A stretch of 64,000 bases of DNA from Semisulcospira habei (taxonomy: Eukaryota > Mollusca > Gastropoda > Semisulcospiridae): NCBI GenBank assembly GCA_036245525.1, contig BTPG01000005.1, positions 207,673,026 through 207,737,025 on the forward strand, given 5' to 3'. Position 1 is the first letter of the stretch, and every line of letters begins with the position of its first letter. Under the pieces are notes generated by a model. It was not told where the DNA came from. It saw nothing but the letters and a program-made list of their open reading frames with translations, and searched no databases. This document shows positions 1-11,200 of this stretch, piece after piece. Both the position numbers and the translations under genes were made by a program.

Positions 1-54
1 CCCTCATGAGCCCCCCGCGATAGCGGGGGGCTCATGAGGGTTTATATCTCTTGC
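1..54. repeat. Family B hairpin, cut by window start
   Basis: CCCTCATGAGCCCCC pairs with GGGGGCTCATGAGGG and is followed by ATCTCTTGC, the end of the right arm. Confidence 0.75.
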
Positions 55-59
55 AGCTT

Positions 60-1100
60 GGTAGTTTTCACCTTGCTCCGGCAGTTATGGAGTTAACAGT
101 ACTGATGGCCGCATGCACAAGGAGGTTAATGTGAATACATTCAGATGCACGTACCCTGAATACCGAAAGACCAGCTCTTCAGGAAAGAGGACTCAAAATC
201 CACACACAAAAACACGAATTAAACACAACAAAAGCACCACTAATGAAATAAGACCTCATGGCATGATTGTTGCATCGTATGAAAAGATGACTCAAATCAA
301 CAGAAATGAATAAATATAACTAATATTAAATAGTATCCGCCTACATCCGAAAAAGAAATCTTACAAACATCAAGTACTCTCACACAATTCCTTTAGGAAT
401 CATCATGACAAAAACCGCCAAGACAGACAAAAAGTTTAAATATCAACAGAGGTGCAATTTGTAGTAGTTCAAAATCTCAATGAATCAAAATTTGTTCAGT
501 TTATGTGACCACCAGATATCGATTCATTACCGTCACAGCGACCCTATGAACAGTTAAACCAATCATAATGCATTTTGTACAAAAAAATAACCCCTCTCCT
601 TCTGCAGCCCACATAGATATTAACCCTTTAAACATACTCTTTTTAAAAAAAATCAAAAACTGATCTGTGAATCAGTAGAGATTTTTTTAAAGGTTTGGAA
701 AAACGTTTGCCATGTAAATATATTTGGAATGTGCCATCTGAACCACTGGTACAACTAGCTTCTTTACATCCATCAAATGGCTCAAGGTAGACTGGTCAGC
801 TAATCATGACATACAAATCACAGGAGATGGACTACTGACCATGACAGCTCATGGTCAGTACCTGTGTCATCTATTTTACAAATCAATTACTTCGCAAATG
901 TCGCTTTTATCCACAATCCCCTTCATAACTGAGAACGACAAAAAGACGACAATATTCAATTTCTCTGAACTACATGTACTGAGCACCCTAAAATTATGAT
1001 CACCTCAACACATTTAGCTCATGGTTAAAATTCCTGTATTTGAGGGTTGTTGTATGAAGATAACATACCATCTCAGAGGGTATAGCCAACACTCCACTAT
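60..1100. other. No gene seen
   Basis: AT-rich, downstream of CYRI. Only a family D-like remnant (CCTTTAGGAATCATCATGAC near 390-415) stands out. Confidence 0.6.
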
Positions 1101-1170
1101 AGTTCAAGAGTGGTGCCAGAAGAGCTTGGCGCCTGTTGGCGCCAAGCTCTTCTGGCACCACCCTTTAACT
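1101..1170. repeat. Family A hairpin core
   Basis: GCCAGAAGAGCTTGGCGCC and GGCGCCAAGCTCTTCTGGC. Both arms carry the AGAG/CTCT variant. Confidence 0.8.
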
Positions 1171-1920
1171 ATCAAGGTCGATCCACCTCCTGTTGCAGTG
1201 TATGAAGGCTGAACGGATGAATAGTAAAGCTGGTAAAAAATTTTCGGGTGGTGGAAAATGTGAGGAATCATGAAAGTTCAGCAATAACATGTGAACATGC
1301 ATCTGCAAGAGGTCAGACAACACACCATAGCCAACTTTGGGACAGTACTGATGTCTGATGTACGTTTAAATACATAAATTTCAATGTCAAACAAGCAACA
1401 TGTATGTATTATGAAACACAAACTCATGTTGTGTCTAAATTCTATATCGCTGATTCAACTCATGTTGCATAACTCACATCCACCTCTCCTTTCATTATAA
1501 ATATATCTTAGAATGAATAAACACGACTATTCCTCATTCTCATCAATATGTATGTTGTCGAAATACAACCCCAAAAATATGCAACAAACCATTCATATGG
1601 TATCTTCAGATCGTTAAGACATCTATAATACTCTCAAACATGGCACAAAGGCTGAAATTTCACACAGAAATCTACACACAAAAATGTGACGACTCAACCC
1701 ACTTAAGCACAAATGAATAATCTGCGCTGTTCGTTTAAAAAAAAAAAAAACTGCAGTCTATATCATCACACAAAGTGACACTCACAGATGAACGTCAAAC
1801 ATCCCATGACTGAGTCCCATGATGGTCGATCCACTCTAGGTAAAATATGGCACCTCGGCCGATTCAAGGGATGGGTTGACTTTGCACTTCAATCAAATGG
1901 TCGGTTATGCATGGCATAGG
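1171..1920. other. No gene seen
   Basis: AT-rich sequence with a short poly-A run near 1738. No splice or domain signal. Confidence 0.6.
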
Positions 1921-2015
1921 AGATGGATCTACCATAACAGCTCAAGGGAAGTGCCTGATTAGCTTGGTGCCTCCGGCACCAAGCTAATCAAACACTGCCC
2001 ATGAACTGTCACAGG
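1921..2015. repeat. Family A hairpin core
   Basis: GATTAGCTTGGTGCC TCC GGCACCAAGCTAATC. Both arms have GTGCC/GGCAC in place of GCGCC/GGCGC. Confidence 0.75.
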
Positions 2016-2162
2016 CAATGTATCTCCTGCTATCGACTTCAGAAGTGAAACAGCGAAAGCAATTTGTTGACCATTTAACACCTGACTGGACAATCCGGCA
2101 ATTGATGGTCTGGCTGATTAGGGTGACAATAACATGCTTCCCCAGTATTCCCGCCTCGTTTG

Positions 2163-2226
2163 CTACGCCAGCAGCATCTTTATCTGTCTTGGTGTCGACT
2201 CGTCTTGCAAGTGTTTGGTTGTGTAC
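2163..2226 (-). CDS. CYRI: CYRI exon 10 and stop
   Basis: It encodes [20 protein letters not shown] and then TAG at 2163-2165. The family ends YTTKHLNDE..KQI..ML. A 3' UTR must follow below 2163, but no clear AATAAA was found on this strand nearby. Confidence 0.92.
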
Positions 2227-5200
2227 CTGTCAAATCAAAACGCAAACATGAAAAAAAGCGCATAATACCACATCAGTTCAATCCTAAGAAGCCCCTGTAG
2301 GGAACCAACGGACAAATCATCATAAACAGACTGCCTGTTTTTGACATGCTTACTGCATAGCAACTTAAGGTTTGGCACATTGAAACAAGCTCTTTGTGCT
2401 TTGGACTAAATAACGCAGCAGGGCCGAGTTGCATGAATGAACTTAGCCTTGCGCCAGCCTTTAAGCAAGGTGCTCCGTTACAGCGGAGCACCTTGCTTAG
2501 TGACTGGCGCAAGACCAAGCTCACTCAAGCAACTGACCCATGAGCCTACAGTAATGCGGGGAGAAAGCTAGACTGACCTTAGTGCGTTCAACAGGCCCTC
2601 CACTTTGCCTGGGTCCTGTTCCTTCAGCACCTTCACAGAATGTTTCACCTGGAAAACACAACATCCAATGATGCCAGATGCCGCAGCAAATGCTCGACCC
2701 CTTCACGGCAGAGAGCAAACGCAAGCATGAACTAACCGCAAGAGGCTTTCCACAGACTTTTCCCCCCAAAATGTGAACACCGCCCAACTGCAAGAGGCAC
2801 AGATCCTCATGAGCCCCCGCAGTTGCGGGGGCTCATGAGGATCTCTGCCTCTTGCTGGCAGTGACAACCACTTTGAACACGTTCCATGGATGGCTGGGGT
2901 TCTTTGTCGGTGAAATAACAGATTTCCAGAACACAATCTTTGTCCTCTAGCAGTGAAGGGGGTCAAATTACACCACCCACACGCCCACTTATTCCCAAAC
3001 GCAAACTGGACAGGGGCACATTTGGTTTCAGGCAGGGGAAATGGGTGGCTCGGTGGTAGAGTGTTGGTCTCTCGACCATAAGGTTCCAGGTTCGAATCCA
3101 GCTTGGGTCAAAATTTGTTCCCCACTTCGGTGCCCTGTCTTTGAAATCACCTTCGTTGTGGACAAAAGACGTTAAAGCCCCAACGTTTTTTGGGGGGTTT
3201 CAGACAGTGCAGTCAAACTGACTTTTGGCACACACATAAACTCTAAAACAGGCATTACAAATGCATTAACCCCATCCAGTCTAATGGCACGTAGCCAAAG
3301 ACAGGCTGACCATGGCAGTCACTAGGAGGCACACCGAGATACCCAGGCACTTCACAGAACTATCATGGTTAGTTCATCTTTTACAACTCACACTTATCTG
3401 ATGTATACCCGATATATACCTGCACACCCGAGTCAATGATGTAACAAAGATCAGCAACATGCAAAAATTATCATCAGGGACAGCAGGAGGCATAGATCCT
3501 TATCAGCCCCCGCAAATGTGGGGGCTCACTAGGATCTATGCCTCAAACATGTGCAACATTCACAGCGGGAGCAAGTGGTTCCCACAGTCATGGCAAATTT
3601 ACCTCTATGCCAGAAGTTTTGACAAAGGCACCGACAGGGTGGACGTGATCGTACAGTATGATGACCCCAACCATCACCCGCAGGCAGAAAAACTTAGTCT
3701 CCTCATTCTTGAACCGAGAACTGTACTCTCTGCCAAAAAGAAAACAGAGGGACCATGTACGCGCAAGCCACCCTGCTACTAATTAGTAATGAAACCGAGC
3801 CCCTGACACAACAAGCATACAATAATCGTGACAATGTGCACATACATATGCTAATTATCACGAAGGCTGAGTACCAGTTGCAGGAGATGGAGCGACTATG
3901 ATAATTGAAGGGTAGTGCCAGATTAGCTTTGCGCCTGATGGCGCCAAGCTAATCTGGCACTACCCTTTAACCCTTATCATTCGGAATACACCAGTGTGTG
4001 AAATAAGTCTGACTAAAATAGTTCAAAGGTAGTGCCAGAATAGCTTGGTGCCTCTAGGCGCCAAGCTATTCTGGCACCACCCTTGAACTAAAGCCATTGA
4101 TTTATATCCTTATCTGTAAGTACAATAATGTAGCTTGCATATGGCAGTGGACAAATTTGAAGCTTTTAGCCTCAGTATGATATGGGTTAATTATCATGAT
4201 CGATCCCTCTCCTACTGTAGTGATTGATTGATTGATTGTACATTGCTTAACGTCCCGACAGCAACAAGGCTTTCTCAGGACGTGCCTGCACTGCTTGTGA
4301 AAAAAAAACAGAACATTGAATGTATGTCGCCAGCCGGTCAAATACATTAAATAAACCTAACACATGGGCCTAAATAAAGCTAAGACCATTTAGCAACACA
4401 CATCCAATATCAAGAGCTACAGGCAGTGCAGACAGTAGGGAGAGTTTTAAAATGGCAAATACAGGTGAATGGACAAAGGGTAGACAGAAACACATGCCCC
4501 AGAATAGAGAGATAAACCCACCCTGTGGGGCTGACCAGGGTGACCCTGGGAACTAAAAAATACCTAACCCCACCCAAGTCCCCCAGGGCAGACCCGGGTG
4601 GGGCCTACTGTAGTGAGTCAAGGCTAAATCAAATGGGATATGACAGAAAAAGTTGCAACAAATATATACTAGGTGGCATGCTAACCCATACGAGGCAAAT
4701 AGTATGTGCACTATGAGTATGAACCATGCTCTCCTATTATGGAGAGTCCAAACAGGAAGAACACCATGGCAACAGAGGGAAGTGAGCACTCATTTTGTAA
4801 TTAAGATTATATCATTAATGCCTACATGTTAAAACATACCAAAACCAGGGTTTATTTTGGGAACTTGCAACCTGTCTATTATCATGGTCAATCTATCTCC
4901 TGCATATCCTGGTATAATCATTAACCCATTACACCCTGACTGATTTTGTAAAATTTGCTTAGTGTCCTATGAAGGCTACATTACATGTTAGGAGACAGAT
5001 CAACTGTTTTAGTTCAAGGGTGGTGCGAGAATAGCTATTCTGGCACCACACTTGAACCATCGGTCAAGTTCATTGCAAGCAATGCATGTATCCGGATGAA
5101 AAGAGTAAAGTGACACCTCCAAATTTTGGGAAATGTGGACTTGGGGTTATAAAGGTTAAACCAATGTAGCATGTTTATGTATTAGGAAAAACTATAAGCA

Positions 5201-8200
5201 TGTAACTTACGGGTTTCCAATCATGATTCTGCAGATATTGGCCATGGTACTCAAACAATCTGTTGTCTGCTCCACAGGCAATTCTTTGTGCTGGAAAAAA
5301 CCCACACAACTGTGAATCTTTCAACGCCAATAACTGAATACTTATATAAGCAAGTATTGAACACCTATAGACGAGACCAGCATTGATTGATAATGTATAC
5401 AGTAAACTTCCTTTATAACAAGTTCAGGTCACAAAAGTCAGTTAGAACAACGCTTTTTCAGAGGTCTCAACTCTATTTTTTTCTCCATGTAAATTCCTTT
5501 GCTTACCGATTCATGTAATGACAAAAAAATAATAGCAACCTGAACAAAGTAAAAGATGTGTACAGACCTGTGACACAAAGTGTGTAGTGACGTCACTGAG
5601 GCGTTTTAGCATGGGTGTGGCCTGAGCATAGAAGAGGGACATGCGATTGGCCATCTCATTCGTTACCTCTACTTCCCCGTCCTGTATCTCATCCTAAACA
5701 CACAAGAGAAAACAATGACAGCAGCTTCAGCATGGAAATACTGTCATGGAAATCTACCCATATGGGTGTCAGCGGCGATTATGGTCGAGGTGATTCCTGC
5801 CGCAATCACCTCAACCAAAGTTGCTGACATCCAATGGGTTAACTCATTCACGGCAAGCCACATCTGCATGCGGCTGGCCGTATGAGTTAAAACATACATA
5901 AAGCACAAGACCATTTATAACAATCACACACACACAGCCTACAGTCAAACCCCTCATCATACATACTAAACTTGAACTAGTCCCTTACCTCATTGGCCAT
6001 CTTTCTCCTGCTTAATGTCCGTCTGTAGTAGCTGAAATCATTCTGTATTGCTGGGTTCGTCATCTGTTTACAACATAACAGCACATACACAAAGCATAAA
6101 AAAAGTCATAAGCAACCACGCTTTGAACCCTTTTGGCCCCACGGGTGCATTTACCAAATTTTGGAAGTGTTATTTAACAACTGTGTACCAGTTGCAGGCT
6201 GCGGATTGACCGTGAAAATTCAAGGGTAGTGCCAGATTAGCTTGGCACCTAAAGGCGCCAAGCTAATCTGGCACTACTCTTGAATTATCATAGTCAATCA
6301 GTCTCCTGCTGTAGGGTGTTGAGGCTAAAAGGGTTAAAAATAAATGAAAAAGAAAAAAAAAACATACTTGTCATGTAAGTTAATGTTTGGAGCGACTCTC
6401 ACCTTTTATCTGTACAGTGTAATGGGTATGAACTCCTATTTAGCATCCAATAAGCTTCCGCCAACACAAACTAAACAACCCAACATTTCTTTTTCGTGTA
6501 TTTCTCGTTGTGATCTTGAAAGAGGTCATTATAAGATGTGCTTTAATATTGGGAAATATAAGTGTGATGTGACCACAAAACAAAACCACGGGTGCAGCAT
6601 ATACAAACATCATATATAAACACGCTCACAAACTCCAGTCAAGGTAGATCCCATTACACTTTACAGAGGCCCAGTGGGTACAAGCAGCCGATTGGTTCTT
6701 CGCCCCCTCATGGCCGAACGCAATACAACTTAACCCATTTAACCCCACGACTACTTTTTCTAAATTTTGGAGGCATCATCTGCCCACTATGTACCAGCTG
6801 CAAAAGTCGGACCGACCATGATTATTTAAGGGTAGTGCCAGATCAGCTTGGCACCAACTGGCAGCACCCTTAAATAATCATGGGCGTCCCATCTCATGCT
6901 GTAGGGTGTTGGGGTTCAAAGCAAGAGGCACAGTCCTCATGAGCAATTGTGGGGGCTCTGTGTATTTGCACCTCTTGCTGAACATAATTTGAATCCATGT
7001 TCAGCGGACGGATGACATTTTGCACCCAGCGACACGGAAGAGAATAACCCTTTTACCCCAAAGGTCTCATTTCTCAAATTTTGGAGGTGTTGCCCAACAA
7101 CTGTGTACCAGCTGCAGGAGACGGACTAACCATGATCATTCAAGGGTAGTGCCAGATTAGCTTGGCGCCTTCAGGCGCCAAGCTAATCTGACACTACCCT
7201 TGAATGATCATGGTCAATCCGTCTCCTGCTGAAGGAACTCGGGGCTAAATGGGTCAAACTGTTTAACCCCACGGCAGTACTTCCCACAATTTTTAGCCGT
7301 AACCTATTACGACTCTGTACCTGTTGCAGGAGACAAATCAACATAATTCAACTAGAGTAGTGCCAGATTAGCTTGGTGCCTGATGGCACCAAGATATGGC
7401 ACTACCCTTGAATTATCATGGTCGATTCATCGCCTGCTGTACTGCATCAGGGCCAAATGAGATAAGTTATTGTTTCTAAACAAAATGAAGTAAAATACAA
7501 CACAGCAAGCAACGAACCTTGAGTTCATCAAATTTCAGGACGAAGTCGAGGATCTCTGCGAACTGTTTGAAGAGGGACTGCTGATGTTCCAAGTGCTCCT
7601 CAGGCTTCATATCCGCTGAACACAAAACCTGCAGCAACTCTGGAATCACCTCCTCTGCAACAAACACAGCACACACACCTCAAAATCCAATAAACATCTT
7701 CAAGAAAATCACTTCTCTTGATTGTCTTTCTCTATGGAGAAATCAGCTTTGCTTGCTTCATCAGAAAGAAAGGAAATGAAATTTTATTTTCCAAGGATAA
7801 AAGAATAGGTGCGCAGACCTTTTTTCATCTGTCACCACCCTTAACTATCGCCTTGGATCAACCACGATTATTTAGAGTAGTGCCAGATTAGCTTGGCGCC
7901 TAATGGCACCACGCTAATCTGGCACTACTCTTAACTAATCATGGTTAAGAGAGAGTGTGTGTGTATGAATGCATATAAATGTGAATATGTGTGTTCACAT
8001 AACAATGTTCCCAAAGGCACAGTAACCCTTGTCATCCTGATACACCCATTGTTTGAAATAAATTTGACTGATAGTTCAAGGGTGGTGCCAGAAAAGCTTG
8101 GCGCCTGAGGCACCAAGCTATTCTGGCACCACCCTTTAACTAAAATGATCTATCTCCTAATCTGTAATGATGCCTTCATAGGACAATAAGAATTTTTTTA

Positions 8201-11200
8201 AAAATCAGCCCCAGGATGTAAATAAAAAATAATATAAATAAATCAGCGCATTAAATAGGCGCTTTATCCCAACTGAAAATCGGCTCAAAGCGCCACCGTG
8301 AACTGAACCCAACAAGCACGCTCATGTGAATCACGCGCATTCACTCATACACTGTACACAAACACAGAATAATCACCTGGTGCTAAGGGCAAGCTCAAAC
8401 GAGCTACTAAAGTTTTGGAAATTCAAATCGTTTGTATTTGAAATTTGATTAATTGGGCTGAAATTGATACCAATGTAATGGGTAAACATACATGTATTCA
8501 CCTTTAACCCTTTTCAATTTGATACACCCATTGCTTGAAATAAATCTGATATTTCAAAAGTGATGCCAGAATAGCTTGGCGCCTCAGGCGCCATGCTATG
8601 CTGGCACCACCCTTGAACTAAAATGGTTGATCCATGTCCTAATCTGTAATGTAGCCTTCATAGGACAGTAAGTAAATTTTACAAAATCAACCTCAGGATG
8701 TAGTGGGTTAATAACAGTATTCAAAGAGGATTAGACGGCGCAGGAAATTGCCAGTTTAGCTGAGAAATGAAAAGAAATAACCCGACAGAATAAGAAGCAT
8801 GCTTTAATCCTTTGTGTGCCGGTAGTGGTTCTAACTTCTAGTCACGATGATTCCTTCAGGAATCATCGCGACTGAAACCACTGCCGACACGCAAAGGGTT
8901 AAAAATACTGAGACAGTCCTTAATGGCTTGGCTTACACTGACAGATTTTGCTTTAATCCTTTGTGTGCCGGTAGTGGTTCTAACTTCTAGTCACGATGAT
9001 TCCTTCAGGAATCATCGCGACTGAAACCACAGCCGACACGCAAAGTGTTAAAAATACTAAGAGTAAGACAGTCCTTAACCCTTTCATTACTGCCGCCCGC
9101 TATAGCGGGGATGGAGACACGCCTCCTCTGCTTACGGCCTCCCGGTATAGCGGGACCGCAGCTTCTACTCCCCCGCGTACGGCTGCCCGCTAAAGCGGTT
9201 TGCGCTGAGAGTGGCTACCTAATTAGCGGCGACCTTGACAGCGCTAGAGTGGTACCGCCAGGCGCATAGTGTTTGTTATTTCCGGCTCGGGGCCTGAGAA
9301 ACAGGATGCGGAGTTTATATAAAACAAAATTCCTTCCAGAACTTTGGTTGTGCTTGCAAAAATGGCGGAGAGAGAAGAAAGTGACCGTGACAGCGACGAA
9401 TTTAGTGATGATGAGTTTTGGGATAGAGGCGATTTTGGAGAGATGGATTTAGTTCAGTTGACAGAGGAAGAAAGGGCTGATTTTGTGCGTGTTGTGCGAC
9501 AAGACACTAACAACAACAACGATAATGATCGCGATGCCGACGATGAAAGTGGTGATGAACTTGATGATGACAATGTGCCACTGTGGTTCCGAAATCCACA
9601 ATTTGAATGGACAGCAGGACCATTTGTTGCACCTGAGCGGGTGACATTCACCCGAATGCCAGGTCCAACACGTGTAATTGACACATCTGTCAGTGCGTCC
9701 GGGTACTTTAAACCTCTTCTACTCTGAGACTACCTGAGCTTCAGGCTGGACCTGGCCCATGAGTTGGTAGCCGACTATCATCTACGGCGACCGTCCGTCG
9801 GCTGTCCCCGCTCTGCCGCCAGCAACAACGAGACTCGCCTTGACCGAGTTGACCATTTACCTGTCAAAGGGGAGGGCCGTGATCACGGATGTGCTCTGTG
9901 CTACAAGCGACACACCCACTACAGAGACGCAAACCCAGGGGTTAGCTATGCAAACAACCCTTACAAGAGATGCAAAACTGTTATCATGTGCCGGAAATGT
10001 GAAGTGTACCTTTGTTGTAATGACAACAATTGTTTTATTTTGTACCACACACAGGTACAACTGTAAATACAGGATGACAGTGTATGACAGTGTATAGCAG
10101 TGTTGTAATTTCATCTTCACCCTCCTAGTAACTGTACATAGTGTATGCGTAAACATGGACAATCAAGGTGTATATAATAGTGGATCTTTTTCAGTTACTT
10201 TTTGTATTTTAGACACCTGTGTGTGCATTGCGGACACTGCTATGTGACAGCAATAAACAGACAATGACACAGTCACAAGTTTGGATTATGCGTTTCCAAC
10301 ACATCATTGTCACGGTAAGAGCATGCAAACACTTTTAGATCCGTTTTCATGCACGTTTGCTTGCTTCATAGGTGTGTGTTGTTAATGTACTGTCATTTTG
10401 TCACATATTTGCACCTGTGTGTCACCAAATCAATCACACGACCCTGACACATGACGTCAATGTGTAGCCCGTCACAGCAATATAGGGTTATGGGTATCTG
10501 CGGTGGATGAGTACTCTGCTATCAGCCTTTCCCGTACACTACTATATTTTGGTATTTTTCTAGTCTCTAAACTCAGTAAGCAGGGGTAATACAGAACTTT
10601 ATAAACGCAGTACTCAGTGGTATTCACGAACCAGAGAATTCAGTAATGAAAGGGTTAAATGGCTTGGCTCACACTGACAGATTTTGCTTGTGGCAATGTG
10701 TGGTAAGCAAACATTTGCCACCTGCCACATTGGCTTCATGGCACGTTTCAACGTGCACGCAATGTGTTTGTACTGACTGACCTGCCATTACCATACACAA
10801 ATATGGATCAGCTCTCATGCGCTATTACCGATAGTGCCTCCCTCACTTGATCACAGTTGAAATATTCTGAGCTGCAGGAGTCCCATATGCATGGGAACTC
10901 TCGGACAAGGTTGATCAGTTTAACTCATTGGAGATGTGCTGCATACGGATATGCGGCTATTCGACACATTTCCGCATGCACTCTCTAATGAGTTAACAGT
11001 ACCAAAGCCGTCGTTCAGCTTCTCCACCATTATTTCCAGCTTGAAAGTGACGCGAGGACACCACTGATTGGTTGAGAGCTCTAGCAACGTCACAAGAAAA
11101 TAGACTCGGATTGTATTGCGTGGCAAGTTGTGTCGGCAATATTGCTGGCACCCCACAATCTGGCCACAACATTGCTGCCACACAAATTGCAGCCGGCAAT

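Larger units (their letters stand above)
9079..10654 (+). mobile_element. piggyBac-family element, internally deleted
   Basis: The element is bounded by TTAA (9075-9078 and 10655-10658) with perfect 14-bp inverted ends CCCTTTCATTACTG. Two in-frame ORF pieces remain: 9362-9727 with the acidic N-part and the entry to the transposase domain, and 9764-10066 with the cysteine-rich C-terminal finger. The catalytic aspartate core is gone. Three 13-14 bp palindromes of the CCCGCTATAGCGGG type lie near the left end at 9096, 9141 and 9186, exactly 45 bp apart. The flanking sequence ATGGCTTGGCT..CACTGACAG is found at both 8920 and 10658, in line with the local duplication of family D. It is non-autonomous. 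Confidence 0.9.

Noticed and set aside
3041..3110. A tRNA gene on the plus strand
   Set aside because: Boxes A and B are good, but there is no proper seven-base anticodon loop or closed acceptor stem, and the sequence runs into a SINE body and tail.
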